Source: Bacillus sp. RO3 (GTDB taxonomy: Bacteria > Bacillota > Bacilli > Bacillales > Bacillaceae_B). From it: DNA of 64,000 nucleotides. Within the stretch, counting starts at the first letter, position 1, and every line of letters begins with the position of its first letter. This document shows positions 34,262 through 44,655 of this stretch, one piece after another. Made by a program: the position numbers and the translations under genes. The DNA lies in the NCBI RefSeq assembly GCF_012911895.1, contig NZ_JAAXCV010000027.1:1-64000 (forward strand). Reading direction: 5' to 3'. The notes below the pieces were generated by a model, which made no database searches, had not been told where the DNA came from, and worked only from the letters and a program-made list of their open reading frames with translations.

Positions 34262-35461
34262 TCAAGGTGTGTAATCTACACCTTCTGTATACGTATTCCC
34301 TGCGTTCCATAGCAGGAATTCTTTGATGCCCTGATCATTTAAAGCTTTGATCTGGGCTTCTACTTCCGCTTTTCCATATGCTTTATAATTTCCGCTTCCC
34401 AGCCAGGAAGCAGTGAAATCCTGGAGCCATGGCCTTGAAATTGGAGGGTTATCTAATTCTGCCAGCTTGGATTTCTCAAGTTTCGCGTATTCTGTTACCA
34501 ATTCATATGGCTGTAAATCGGGTTTGGCAATTCCAAAGTACGGCGTCCAGTGACTTGGATAAATCATGGATGAAATCACGTCGACATTTTCAGAGATCTT
34601 CGAAAAGTTCTGTCCGATACCGGGCGCTTCAGGAAGAGTAGCGGTATAACCGAAGATGTCCACGGAAACTTTGACTCCATAGGGATCAAGTTTTTCATGT
34701 GCATACTCTACAAAGTCCGTAACTGCCTGAACGCGCTTTTGAACATTATCTGAATCCTGACTGGCATAGTCTCCTCCGTCATACTCAAGCTCATCATCAC
34801 GTTTTTCAAACCCTTCTGGGAAACGCACATAATCAAACTGTATTTCCTGGAATCCCATCTTGGCAGCTTCGATGGCAATCCCGACATTGTAATCCCACAC
34901 TTCTTTTACGAATGGATTCACAAAAGATTCGCCTCTACCGTTTTTCCAGACCTGCCCCCCATCTTTAAAGGAAAGTTCAGGCTTTTCATTTGCCAACACG
35001 GTATCTTTAAATACGACAATCCTTGCGATTGGATAAATCTGTTTTTCTTCCAGTTTCTTCAATACTGCAATCGGATCCTTTATATATGGCTTCCCTACTT
35101 TTGCATAAGGAGAAGATTTTTCCGGTTCATATGTCACGTAGCCGTGATCATCCTTAATATCGATAACCATGGCATTTAAATCCGTATCATCCATAAGTTT
35201 CGTCAAGCGGTCAAATCTTGCTCCACCTGCTGAGTGACCCGTCACATAAACCCCTCTAACCGCATCTGGATATTCAAACTTGAATCCTGAATCAAACGCA
35301 AACCTTGGAGCCGGATTTTTCATTTCCTTTTCAGTTAAAGAAAGACTTCTTTTCTCATGGACTGAGGATGATACCTCACCTTCAGCACCGGCCGACTGGA
35401 ATGGCAATACACACATTGTGACTAAACATAAGGATGTCGCTACCTTACTCCATTTCAACAT
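34262..35461 (-). CDS. Secreted putative glycoside hydrolase (DUF4015 type)
   Basis: A 399-residue exported protein. A signal peptide (about residues 1-26, ending SAGAEG) is followed by a TIM-barrel domain beginning RGVYVTGHSAGG. Family blocks NAMVIDIKDDHGYVTYE, EIQFDYVRFPEG, SVDIFGYT and ISSMIYPSHW are present; Asp and Glu in these segments are the likely acid pair. Such proteins resemble glycoside hydrolases acting on polysaccharide, and the actual substrate is unknown. It lies between yjbC and oppF; the C-terminus ends WNAGNTYTEGVDYTP. Confidence 0.82.
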   Translation of the reverse strand: MLKWSKVATSLCLVTMCVLPFQSAGAEGEVSSSVHEKRSLSLTEKEMKNPAPRFAFDSGFKFEYPDAVRGVYVTGHSAGGARFDRLTKLMDDTDLNAMVIDIKDDHGYVTYEPEKSSPYAKVGKPYIKDPIAVLKKLEEKQIYPIARIVVFKDTVLANEKPELSFKDGGQVWKNGRGESFVNPFVKEVWDYNVGIAIEAAKMGFQEIQFDYVRFPEGFEKRDDELEYDGGDYASQDSDNVQKRVQAVTDFVEYAHEKLDPYGVKVSVDIFGYTATLPEAPGIGQNFSKISENVDVISSMIYPSHWTPYFGIAKPDLQPYELVTEYAKLEKSKLAELDNPPISRPWLQDFTASWLGSGNYKAYGKAEVEAQIKALNDQGIKEFLLWNAGNTYTEGVDYTP

Positions 35462-35650
35462 TAACCTCTCCTCTATTAAATAAGCTTTCTAGTAAAATAT
35501 GTAACCCAGTTCTATTCTAACAAGGAAATAACTTGAAAGAAAAGGGATATAATACTTAATCTGTCGAAATTCCTGGGGAAATGATTATTGTTCATTCTAT
35601 AATATGATTTTCTTGTTAAAAAAGAATGAGAACAGGCCCTTCAATTAAAA

Positions 35651-35675
35651 AAGCTCCCCTTGACAAGGGGAGCTT
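35651..35675 (-). terminator. Terminator of oppABCDF
   Basis: AAGCTCCCCTT at 35651-35661 pairs with AAGGGGAGCTT at 35665-35675, with a three-base loop and TTTTTT following in the minus-strand transcript. It lies six bases past oppF. Confidence 0.95.
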
Positions 35676-35681
35676 AAGCGC

Positions 35682-36620
35682 TTATTCGCCTTTGTATTGT
35701 GCTTTGTATTGGGCAAACTCTTTTTCTGAACAATATACAAAGTGCCCAGGTGCGACTTCACGCATGTCAAGATTATCATCCTCTGTATAATTATGGACAG
35801 CAGGATTATATTCTTTTCTTCTACGTGTGCGCTCATACTCAGGATCCGGTAACGGAATCGCTGAAAGAAGCGATTGGGTATAAGGGTGCAATGGGTTTTT
35901 ATACAGAGCATCACTTGGTGCCAATTCGACTAATTTACCAAAGTACATAACACCGATACGATCGCTGATGTATTTCACCATTGAAAGATCGTGTGCGATA
36001 AACAAGTACGTCAAGCCTTTTTCTTTTTGTAATTCTTGCATCAGATTTACCACCTGTGCCTGGATGGAAACATCTAGAGCCGAAATTGGTTCATCGGCAA
36101 TGATGAAGTCCGGGTCAACGGCAAGGGCACGGGCAATCCCGATACGCTGTCTTTGACCGCCGGAGAACTCATGAGGATAGCGTCCTGCATGTTCTTTGTT
36201 CAAACCGACAGTCTCTAATAAATCGTGAACTCTTTTCAACCGTTCCTCTTTATTCGAAGCCAACCCATGAATGTCAATTCCTTCAGCGATGATGTCCGCT
36301 ACCTTCATACGTGGATTCAAGCTTGCATACGGATCCTGAAAGATCATTTGCATTTTTCGGTTAAATTTCTTTAATTGAGTACGTGATTTCTTCCCATGCA
36401 CGTCTTCTCCATTAAAGAGCACTTGACCGTCAGTGGCATTGTACAGTCGAATGATTGTACGGCCAGTGGTTGATTTTCCACAGCCTGATTCCCCAACCAG
36501 TCCAAGGGTTTCCCCTTTATAAATATCAAAGCTGATGTCATCCACCGCTTTAACCATGTTCGGTTTCCCGGGATTAAAGTACTGTTTTAAATTCTTAATT
36601 TCCAATAACTTCTCTGCCAT
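35682..36620 (-). CDS. oppF: Oligopeptide ABC transporter ATPase OppF
   Basis: A 312-residue ABC ATPase. Walker A is GESGCGKSTTGR, the ABC signature is FSGGQRQRIGIARAL, and Walker B is FIIADEPISALD. The C-terminal part is the oligopeptide-type extension (PLHPYTQSLLSAIP). It energises import of peptides with OppD. The start overlaps the oppD stop by one base. Confidence 0.96.
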   Translation of the reverse strand: MAEKLLEIKNLKQYFNPGKPNMVKAVDDISFDIYKGETLGLVGESGCGKSTTGRTIIRLYNATDGQVLFNGEDVHGKKSRTQLKKFNRKMQMIFQDPYASLNPRMKVADIIAEGIDIHGLASNKEERLKRVHDLLETVGLNKEHAGRYPHEFSGGQRQRIGIARALAVDPDFIIADEPISALDVSIQAQVVNLMQELQKEKGLTYLFIAHDLSMVKYISDRIGVMYFGKLVELAPSDALYKNPLHPYTQSLLSAIPLPDPEYERTRRRKEYNPAVHNYTEDDNLDMREVAPGHFVYCSEKEFAQYKAQYKGE

Positions 36621-37690
36621 TATGAACGAACCCCCTCAACAAGTACCGGCTCTTTATAATTAGAAGGCATTTGTCTTTGTCTTAATTTAACGATTTCAGG
36701 CGGCTCAACTTTTGGAGCACTCGGATGCAGCAACCATGACTTCACATAATGTGTGTCAGAAACCTGATAATAAGGCGGCTCTTGTTCAAAATCCACTTTC
36801 AGGGCATATTCACTCCGGAGGGCAAATGCATCTCCTTTAGGCGGATTCAATAGGTCCGGTGGAGTTCCAGGGATGGCAATCAATTCCTGTTCCCCTTCCG
36901 TCTCTGTAGTAGGCATGGAGCCGATCAGTCCCCACGTGTAAGGGTGACGCGGATCATAGAAGATTTCATCCACTGTGCCTGTTTCTACGATTTGACCACC
37001 ATACATGACGGCGACACGATCTGCCACATTGGCAACAACCCCCAGGTCATGGGTGATGAAAATAATCGATGTATCTATTTTATTTTGCAGGTCCTTCATC
37101 AGTTCAAGGATCTGTGCCTGGATTGTAACATCCAATGCTGTCGTTGGCTCATCAGCGATGAGGATTTTAGGATTACAAGCCAGAGCTATCGCAATGACGA
37201 CACGCTGACGCTGACCACCTGAGAATTGGTGAGGGTATTGCTTGAATCGAGTTTCCGGACTTGGCAATCCTACAAGTTTAAGCAACTCGATTGCACGCTT
37301 TTTCGCGTCGTTTTTACTCATGTTCTGATGTTTTATCAAAGGTTCCATGATCTGCTTCCCAATGGTCATTGTTGGGTTTAAAGATGTCATCGGATCTTGG
37401 AAAATCATAGAAATATCTTTCCCACGGATTTTTTGCATATCCTTTTCAGGCAATTTCACTAAATCTTTGCCTTCGAATAGCATCTCTCCTCCTTTGATAA
37501 AGCCAGGAGGGTTCGGAATTAACCTCATGATCGCTTTCGTAGTCACCGACTTACCAGATCCGGATTCCCCTACGATTGCCAATGTTTCACCTTTATCTAA
37601 ATGAAAATCTACACCGCGGACAGCCTGAACCTCTCCTCCATGCGTATTGAAGGAGACGTGTAGATCTTTTACTTCTAAAATTTTTGACAT
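36620..37690 (-). CDS. oppD: Oligopeptide ABC transporter ATPase OppD
   Basis: A 356-residue ABC ATPase with Walker A GESGSGKSVTTK, signature FSGGQRQRVVIAIAL and Walker B ILIADEPTTALD. A C-terminal oligopeptide/dipeptide extension contains RHPYTWGLIGSMP. In Bacillus, peptide uptake by Opp also imports Phr signalling peptides, linking it to competence and sporulation. It lies 18 bases after oppC. Confidence 0.96.
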   Translation of the reverse strand: MSKILEVKDLHVSFNTHGGEVQAVRGVDFHLDKGETLAIVGESGSGKSVTTKAIMRLIPNPPGFIKGGEMLFEGKDLVKLPEKDMQKIRGKDISMIFQDPMTSLNPTMTIGKQIMEPLIKHQNMSKNDAKKRAIELLKLVGLPSPETRFKQYPHQFSGGQRQRVVIAIALACNPKILIADEPTTALDVTIQAQILELMKDLQNKIDTSIIFITHDLGVVANVADRVAVMYGGQIVETGTVDEIFYDPRHPYTWGLIGSMPTTETEGEQELIAIPGTPPDLLNPPKGDAFALRSEYALKVDFEQEPPYYQVSDTHYVKSWLLHPSAPKVEPPEIVKLRQRQMPSNYKEPVLVEGVRS

Positions 37691-37708
37691 TTTCTTAATC
37701 TCCCTTCA

Positions 37709-38734
37709 TTACTTACGCATTTTCGGATCTAGTGCATCACGCAGACCATCAGCCATTAAGTTGAAGCTTAAAATGACCAATGAAATGACAGCGGATGGAA
37801 CTAACATCATATGTGGAAATGACTGGATCGATTTGTACCCATCATTAACCAATGAACCTAGAGATGCTCTTGGTGGAGCGATCCCCAATCCGATAAAGCT
37901 TAAGAATGCTTCTGTGTAAATCGCCGCTGGAACTGTGAACATTGTAGTAATGATAACAGGTCCCATTACGTTCGGAAGTAGGTGTTTGAAGATCAAACGG
38001 TTGCTGCTTGCGCCTAGTGTGCGTGAAGCAAGTACGAATTCCTGATTCTTCAATTGGAGTACCTGTCCACGGACGATACGCGCCATACCGGTCCAACCGG
38101 TTATAACCATGGCCATGGTAATGGAGAATATTCCTGGCTCAAATATCAATATAAAGAGGATAACGACGATTAAGTTAGGTATCCCCACCAGTATCTCAAT
38201 GATACGTTGCATGACATCATCGACTTTACCACCGTAGTAAGCTGAAATCCCACCATAAGAAATTCCGATTAGAAAATCGATGATGGCTGCTAAGATACCG
38301 ATATATAATGAGATTCGTGTACCGTTCCATGTACGAGTCCACAAGTCTCGACCTAAATCGTCTGTTCCAAACCAGTAATTTTCTTTCACTTGTCTTGCTT
38401 CATATACATCGAATCCATCTGCATCTTTTCCGTCAAATGGCAGCCAGCTGATTCCTGAAAGCGCTTCAATTTTCGGAGGCAGCTTTGCATGTCGAATATT
38501 TTGATCACTAAACTTATAGTCATTCATCATTGGGCCAAAAGCAGCGAAGAAAATGATGATTGCCGTGATGACGATACCGGCAATGGCCCCTTTGTTCTTA
38601 CGTAAACGAATCCACGAGTCCTGCCAGAAATTCAGGCTTGGACGTGAGATCTTCTCTGACTCGTCTTCCCTAGCCTTTTGAGGTTGGAAGAGGTCTGGAC
38701 TAAGTTGATCTAACTTCTTTTTGTTTGTTTCCAT
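37709..38734 (-). CDS. oppC: Oligopeptide ABC transporter permease OppC
   Basis: A 341-residue inner membrane permease with a cytoplasmic N-terminal tail (METNKKKLDQLSPDLFQ), a first helix near residue 50, and five more helices in the C-terminal half. The EAA motif that docks the ATPases is EFVLASRTLGASSNRLIFKH. It pairs with OppB to form the channel. The start overlaps the oppB stop by one base. Confidence 0.95.
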   Translation of the reverse strand: METNKKKLDQLSPDLFQPQKAREDESEKISRPSLNFWQDSWIRLRKNKGAIAGIVITAIIIFFAAFGPMMNDYKFSDQNIRHAKLPPKIEALSGISWLPFDGKDADGFDVYEARQVKENYWFGTDDLGRDLWTRTWNGTRISLYIGILAAIIDFLIGISYGGISAYYGGKVDDVMQRIIEILVGIPNLIVVILFILIFEPGIFSITMAMVITGWTGMARIVRGQVLQLKNQEFVLASRTLGASSNRLIFKHLLPNVMGPVIITTMFTVPAAIYTEAFLSFIGLGIAPPRASLGSLVNDGYKSIQSFPHMMLVPSAVISLVILSFNLMADGLRDALDPKMRK

Positions 38735-39663
38735 TATTTCTTCCCTCCAGCTAAGCGAATACGCGGATCAATGATTCCGTACAGGATATCTACCAGGAAA
38801 ATGACTCCAATGAATAAAGCACTGAAGAAAAGGGTAATACCCATGATAACGGTATAATCATTTGTATTGATTGATAATACGAATTGCTCCCCTAAACCAG
38901 GAACAGCGAAAATCCGTTCAACGACTAGTGATCCGGTCATGACACCGACAGTCATTGGTCCTAAGATGGTTACAATTGGAATCAAAGCGTTTCTAACAGC
39001 ATGCTTGATAACCGTTGCCGTTTTGGAAATACCTTTTGCTTTTGCAAGCAAGATATAATCGGAGTTCAATATTTCAAGCATTTCCGTTCTCATGAAACGG
39101 GCAATGGTCGCTACGACGAATACAGTTAACGCTAGAGTCGGAAGAATCGTGTGTTTGTATTCTCCCCATAATGCCACCGGCAGCCATCCAAGTTTAACCC
39201 CTACATAATATTGCAGAAGTCCTGCAAATACGAACGACGGAATGGATATTCCTATTACAGCAAGGAATGTAGAACCATAGTCAATCCAGGAGTTATGTTT
39301 GATTGCTGCAATAATTCCAATAAGTAGCCCTAAGAAAGTACCTAATACCATAGCTTGGAATCCAAGAAGTGCGGAAGGACCAATACGATCTCCAACAATT
39401 TGAGTGACAGGACGATTGTCGTATTGGAAGGACAACCCTAAATCACCTTTTGCCAGTCCAACCATGTAGTTTACATATTGTTCAGGCAGTGGGTCGTTCA
39501 GACCGTATTTATCCAGGATGATTTGTTGTTGTTCCGGAGTCAGCCTTTCTGTGTTTTGTAGTGGAGATCCAGGTAGGAGCTTCATCAGAAAGAAAGTGGC
39601 GGTTGCAATGATAAGCAAAGTGATGATCATATAGACGATACGTTGAATTGTATATCTGACCAT
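38734..39663 (-). CDS. oppB: Oligopeptide ABC transporter permease OppB
   Basis: A 309-residue permease with six helices and the EAA motif DYILLAKAKGISKTATVIKH. The N-terminus (MVRYTIQRIVYMIITLLII) is typical of OppB. A 171-base gap containing a hairpin separates it from oppA. Confidence 0.95.
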   Translation of the reverse strand: MVRYTIQRIVYMIITLLIIATATFFLMKLLPGSPLQNTERLTPEQQQIILDKYGLNDPLPEQYVNYMVGLAKGDLGLSFQYDNRPVTQIVGDRIGPSALLGFQAMVLGTFLGLLIGIIAAIKHNSWIDYGSTFLAVIGISIPSFVFAGLLQYYVGVKLGWLPVALWGEYKHTILPTLALTVFVVATIARFMRTEMLEILNSDYILLAKAKGISKTATVIKHAVRNALIPIVTILGPMTVGVMTGSLVVERIFAVPGLGEQFVLSINTNDYTVIMGITLFFSALFIGVIFLVDILYGIIDPRIRLAGGKK

Positions 39664-39776
39664 TCTTTAGCCCCCCTTTATTTGTCTATTTTTTATACAT
39701 CTTTAATTATATCGATAATCGACATGATTTCAATGTATTTTTACTTTTTTGATAATTTTCGACATTCACTGGAAAA

Positions 39777-39806
39777 GGAGAGCGTATGCTTGCGCATACA
39801 CTCTCC
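39777..39806 (-). terminator. Intercistronic hairpin between oppA and oppB
   Basis: GGAGAGCGTATGC at 39777-39789 pairs with GCATACACTCTCC at 39794-39806 (wobble in the middle), with a four-base loop and TTTTCC following. It probably attenuates or stabilises transcripts so that the receptor is made in excess of the permease. Confidence 0.85.
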
Positions 39807-39834
39807 TCAGAAGGTTTGTTAATTGAGCTGAAAA

Positions 39835-41490
39835 TTACTCAATGTAAGTCCATTTGTATGATGCATCAGCACCAAATGAGTGACGTAACAGACCTTTTAC
39901 ATATGGACGCTCTAGGAAAGCAGTTCCACGTTGGTACATTGGGCTGATCGCTTGATCTTCAAAAAGGATCTTTTCAGCGTCAACCATTGCCTGCCAGCGA
40001 GCTTCCTGATCACCAAGAAGTTCACCTTTAGATTGTTCGATTAACTTGTCATATTCAGGATTAGAGTAACCCATTTGGTTATGAGCACCATCAGTAACAA
40101 ACATGTCAACGAATGTCATCGGATCTGGATAGTCAGGACCCCAACCAGCGAATGAGAAGTCATATTGACCTTTAGATTCTAGTTCAAGCTTTTGCTTGAA
40201 CGGTTGAGCTTTAATGCTGACAGTTAAGCCTTCTAAGTTTTGCTCAAGTTGTTCTTTTAAGAACTCACCGATTTTCTTAGAGCTGTCAGAGTCATAGTTT
40301 AGAAGTTCTAATTCAATAGAATCTTTACCTAACTCTTCTTTCGCTTTAGCCCAGTGTTCTGCAGCTTTTTCAGGATCGTAACCGCCGAATTCACCTACAG
40401 CTTCACGGTAGTCAGAACCGTCAGGACCTGTAACGAAATCTTTTGGTACTAAGAAGTACGCAGGGATAGAACCGTTGTTAAGAAGAACGTCTACCATACC
40501 TTGCTTGTCGTATGCAGCATCTACTGCTTTACGAGCATTCACATTAGCCATTACTTCGTTACCTTGGTTTAAGCGTAAGAAGAATACAGCTGTGTCCGCT
40601 TTTGTTTTGAAGTTTTCATCTGACTTGTACTTGTCTACGAATTCAGCTGAAAGACCAGCGATATCCGCTTTTTCTGTTTCGTATAAGTTTACACCAGTAG
40701 CAGTATCCTTAACGATGTTGAAGTTGATTTCTTTCAATTTCACAACGTCTGCTTCCCAGTAGCCGTCGTTTTTAGATAATTTGAAGCTTTGCTCATGCTT
40801 CCATTCAGAAAGTGTGAATGGTCCGTTATAAACAGTCGTGTCAGCTTCAAGACCGAATTTATCGCCTTGCTCTTCCACGAACTTTTGATTTTGAGGATAG
40901 AATGTTGCGAAAGAAAGTAACGCTTTGAAGTATGGTACAGCTGTTTCAAGCTGAACTTCTAGAGTTTTCTCGTCAACTGCTTTAACACCTAATTCTTCAA
41001 CTGGAACTTCACCAGCATTTACTTTAGCAGCGTTTTTAAGATCGTACATGATGTACGCATACTCTGCACCAGTATCAGGGTTTAAAGCTTTTTGCCAAGC
41101 GTAAACGAAGTCGTTTGCAGTAACTGCATCTCCGTTAGACCATTTAGCGTCACGAAGTTTAAACGTGTAAGTCTTGCCATCTTCACTGATTTGAGGCTCT
41201 TCAGCAGCCATACCAAGTACAGCTTCGTCATTTTCACCTAAACGGTAAAGACCTTCAAATACGTTGTTCATTACTTCGAATGAAACAGCGTCAGTTGCTA
41301 GAGTAGAGTCCATTGATGGGATCTCAGAACTCTCAAGCAAGTTAAGTACCTGTTCTCTTTGTTCGGCAGACTCGCCTTCTCCGCCGGCTTTTTCTCCTTC
41401 GCCCTCAGTTTTCTTGTCGCCGCCACAAGCAGCCAAGAAAGTACTTAGAGCCAGAAGAAGAACCAGCAAGAATGAAAACTTTTTCTTCAT
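39835..41490 (-). CDS. oppA: Oligopeptide-binding lipoprotein OppA
   Basis: A 551-residue extracellular receptor of family 5. The lipoprotein signal ends in LAAC (Cys 22), followed by a Gly/Glu-rich linker. Typical segments are DAKWSNGDAVTANDFVYAWQKALNP and a late RGTAFLERPYVKGLLRHSFGAD. It binds short peptides and passes them to OppBC. The first gene of the operon is under a strong promoter and a CodY box, so it should be repressed when branched-chain amino acids and GTP are plentiful. Confidence 0.96.
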   Translation of the reverse strand: MKKKFSFLLVLLLALSTFLAACGGDKKTEGEGEKAGGEGESAEQREQVLNLLESSEIPSMDSTLATDAVSFEVMNNVFEGLYRLGENDEAVLGMAAEEPQISEDGKTYTFKLRDAKWSNGDAVTANDFVYAWQKALNPDTGAEYAYIMYDLKNAAKVNAGEVPVEELGVKAVDEKTLEVQLETAVPYFKALLSFATFYPQNQKFVEEQGDKFGLEADTTVYNGPFTLSEWKHEQSFKLSKNDGYWEADVVKLKEINFNIVKDTATGVNLYETEKADIAGLSAEFVDKYKSDENFKTKADTAVFFLRLNQGNEVMANVNARKAVDAAYDKQGMVDVLLNNGSIPAYFLVPKDFVTGPDGSDYREAVGEFGGYDPEKAAEHWAKAKEELGKDSIELELLNYDSDSSKKIGEFLKEQLEQNLEGLTVSIKAQPFKQKLELESKGQYDFSFAGWGPDYPDPMTFVDMFVTDGAHNQMGYSNPEYDKLIEQSKGELLGDQEARWQAMVDAEKILFEDQAISPMYQRGTAFLERPYVKGLLRHSFGADASYKWTYIE

Positions 41491-41534
41491 CTTGAAATTG
41501 ACCTCCTCGTAAATCTCATATTTATTTATCTTCT

Positions 41535-41549
41535 AATTTTCAGAAGATT
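41535..41549 (-). promoter_or_regulatory. CodY box upstream of oppA
   Basis: AATTTTCAGAAGATT (41535-41549) matches the CodY consensus AATTTTCWGAAAATT at 14 of 15 positions. It lies about 10 bases downstream of the oppA -10, about 45 bases before the start codon, a placement that suits repression by blocking transcription. Confidence 0.85.
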
Positions 41550-41557
41550 TGTTACTT

Positions 41558-41585
41558 ATTATACATGATAGAGAAATTATTGCAA
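41558..41585 (-). promoter_or_regulatory. SigA promoter of oppABCDF
   Basis: On the minus strand TTGCAA (41580-41585) and TATAAT (41558-41563) are 16 bases apart, directly upstream of the CodY box. Confidence 0.75.
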
Positions 41586-41996
41586 TATGAATTTAACAGT
41601 TTTTTTGGTAAATTATCAGATTAGTAGGCATATCGAAGCCAAAACATTGATTTAAAAGCATTCCTTCCAAACATTTTGGAGAGATTGTCCTATTACAAAT
41701 GTTACAAACTCCTTGTCCGAACAGCCCTCTTCTCTTACTTCTATCGTATGTCACTTTCTTCTCACTCCCTCCGTATCTATTATAAATATTAGTTTCTTAG
41801 ACTAAATATAAAAAAGAGATTAGATTCTTTTTTCCTTTCTTGAATCGATTTATTTCCTGATATCCATTACGTGTACGCCTTGAGAGGATATATGTACTCC
41901 AACTCCATACACGGGGGCTGTTTGAATAGATATGAACGTTTGAATTAACACGGGGTCTTCATGTATACTTTTGTTAAAAACATCTTAAGGAGAATT
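41586..41996. other. Intergenic region, no gene seen
   Basis: About 410 bases between the oppA promoter and the DUF3899 gene. I see AT-rich sequence with a weak inverted repeat near 41812-41835 (AAAAAAGA then TCTTTTTT) but no ribosome-binding-site-supported open frame and no conserved RNA motif. Confidence 0.5.
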
Positions 41997-42380
41997 ATGA
42001 AACGTCTAAATTTTTTTTACATATTCACACTGCTTTTCTTCATCATCTTAATCGTCATGGCCATCCTTCAGAAAAAAACACTGTTTCTTTCTATAATTGA
42101 CAGCCTGTTCATCATCGGAATAGCATATGTTGCCATTGGGTCCTTTCTTTACATTTTTGAAAAAGGCTTTTTTAATGGAATTGTATATGCACTGAAGAGA
42201 TTCCGGAACAGCACGAAACAGGGTAAGTACATTTCCCAGTTCGATGATCTAGATGAAACGAAGGAAGCCTATGAAGAATACGGGGCAGAGCGCTTCATTT
42301 CCGTAAAGGGATCTTTTCTTGTACTTGGCTCCATAACCCTTCTTTTATCTGTTGCTATATCCTATCTGTTATACCCTTGA
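41997..42380 (+). CDS. DUF3899-type small membrane protein
   Basis: A 127-residue protein with helices at about residues 7-25 and 32-58 and a third at the C-terminus (FLVLGSITLLLSVAISYLL). The central loop is charged (KRFRNSTKQGKYISQFDDLDETKEAYEE). This fits the DUF3899 family of uncharacterised Bacillus membrane proteins. The ATG at 41997 follows AAGGAGAATT; an upstream ATG at 41961 is not supported. Its stop codon overlaps the -35 element of the trpS promoter. Confidence 0.7.
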   Translation: MKRLNFFYIFTLLFFIILIVMAILQKKTLFLSIIDSLFIIGIAYVAIGSFLYIFEKGFFNGIVYALKRFRNSTKQGKYISQFDDLDETKEAYEEYGAERFISVKGSFLVLGSITLLLSVAISYLLYP

Positions 42381-42405
42381 ATTCCAAAATGATCTTTCAT
42401 ATAAT
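42377..42405 (+). promoter_or_regulatory. SigA promoter of the trpS leader
   Basis: TTGAAT (42377-42382), a 17-base spacer and a consensus TATAAT (42400-42405). Transcription would start near 42412, just upstream of the T-box leader. Confidence 0.85.
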
Positions 42406-42414
42406 TGATTCATA

Positions 42415-42685
42415 AGAAAAAAGTGATAAGCATAGATGAAGAATAGTACTTTTCCTCATGAATGATAGAGAGCTTGTGGCTGGTGAAAACAAGTATTCAT
42501 GGAAAAGGAATGGACTTCGGAGCTTTATTTGCGAAATGAAGTAGCATATAACGGATTAACCTCACGTTAAAGGGGTTCCATGCCAGTCATGGACTAAGCT
42601 GACTCATACATGAGTACTTAGGGTGGCACCGCGGAATTGACCCCATTCGTCCCTATCTTCAACAGGACGGGTGGGTTTTTATTTT
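42415..42685 (+). promoter_or_regulatory. T-box riboswitch, tryptophan-specific, upstream of trpS
   Basis: The leader contains the T-box core GGGTGGCACCGCGG at 42621-42634, a specifier triplet TGG followed by A at 42511-42513 (in GGAATGGACTTCGG), and a terminator that pairs CCCATTCGTCC (42642-42652) with GGACGGGTGGG (42665-42675) before a T-run. The triplet codes for tryptophan. The T-box sequence TGGC can pair with the GCCA end of a tRNA whose discriminator base is G, as expected for tRNA-Trp. Uncharged tRNA-Trp would stabilise the antiterminator and turn trpS on. Confidence 0.97.
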
Positions 42686-42691
42686 GTATAA

Positions 42692-43705
<1,014 letters not shown>

Positions 43706-43785
43706 TAAATGGTGCTCAGAGTTTGCAAAAAAGCACCCGAGTCCTTATTGTCATTCTCATTATGAGGATCCTCAAGTCCAAAACA

Positions 43786-43811
43786 AAAACCCCGGGTCCC
43801 CCCGGGGTTTT
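43786..43811. terminator. Bidirectional terminator between trpS and yjbA
   Basis: AAAACCCCGGG at 43786-43796 pairs with CCCGGGGTTTT at 43801-43811, a four-base loop, with T-rich or A-rich flanks on both sides. Confidence 0.93.
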
Positions 43812-43821
43812 ATTCCACCAA

Positions 43822-44571
43822 CTAATTGACTTTCGGACGATTTTCCACTTCCCACAGTTTTTCAAAGAAAGGTTGTCCCTTGATTAAATTCTCGCATAGG
43901 GTCAGGTGCTTGTCCGACCAGCCAAATTTAGTTTCTTCATATAACATTTGCCAGATTTCTTCGAAGTCTAGTTCTTTTATGGACCTGTATCTTTCCGGAG
44001 CCCATTCCGTATACCAATATCTGATTTCAGCCGTATTGTTAGAGTTGTGAAGTTGATCCAGTGCCATAAATAGTAATTGCTTCAACTGTCGCTCTTTTCT
44101 AGTAAGTCCGCTCATCATATATGGACTTGGAGAAAGAATATGGTAGGAATCCTCCTGCTTTGTCTCTGGCTGACTGGTGAAATGCATCGGATCATGATTT
44201 TCCACCATTTCGTAGACGAGTTGTTCCTGTCTTGGTATCAGTCTGCTCTTTCTAATTGGGACGGTATAACCGATGGTGTCCACTGCAAGGATCCCTGTCC
44301 CATCTGTGACAATGAAGCAATAATCCAATTGAATCCGCTCATGATTTTTACGTAAATACGCTTTTTGATAGACATTACTAAGCAGTTGTTGAGGTAATTC
44401 TGATAAATCATTCTCGATGTAGTGAAATAGAACCGTGTCCACTTTAATGAGAGGAACCTGATCCAGCAACTCAATAACGTCCTCTTTTCTCCATTCGTGA
44501 AAATGACATACATTGTAGCCATTTTCTTCGCCTTCGAACCAATTTACCCATACATCATGAAGATATAACAT
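43822..44571 (-). CDS. yjbA: DUF3603 (UPF0736) family protein YjbA
   Basis: A 249-residue acidic, soluble protein starting [19 protein letters not shown], with a C-terminal [25 protein letters not shown]. This matches the YjbA family of Bacillus, which has no known function. The gene is next to trpS as in B. subtilis and shares its terminator. No membrane segment or catalytic motif is obvious. Confidence 0.85.
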   Translation of the reverse strand: MLYLHDVWVNWFEGEENGYNVCHFHEWRKEDVIELLDQVPLIKVDTVLFHYIENDLSELPQQLLSNVYQKAYLRKNHERIQLDYCFIVTDGTGILAVDTIGYTVPIRKSRLIPRQEQLVYEMVENHDPMHFTSQPETKQEDSYHILSPSPYMMSGLTRKERQLKQLLFMALDQLHNSNNTAEIRYWYTEWAPERYRSIKELDFEEIWQMLYEETKFGWSDKHLTLCENLIKGQPFFEKLWEVENRPKVN

Positions 44572-44655
44572 GATTGACCCCTCACTTTGCTACAATCTTA
44601 TTTGTCAATCAGTATAGGCAAATCGGTGTAAATTTATTCCTCTATCACAGCGGTT

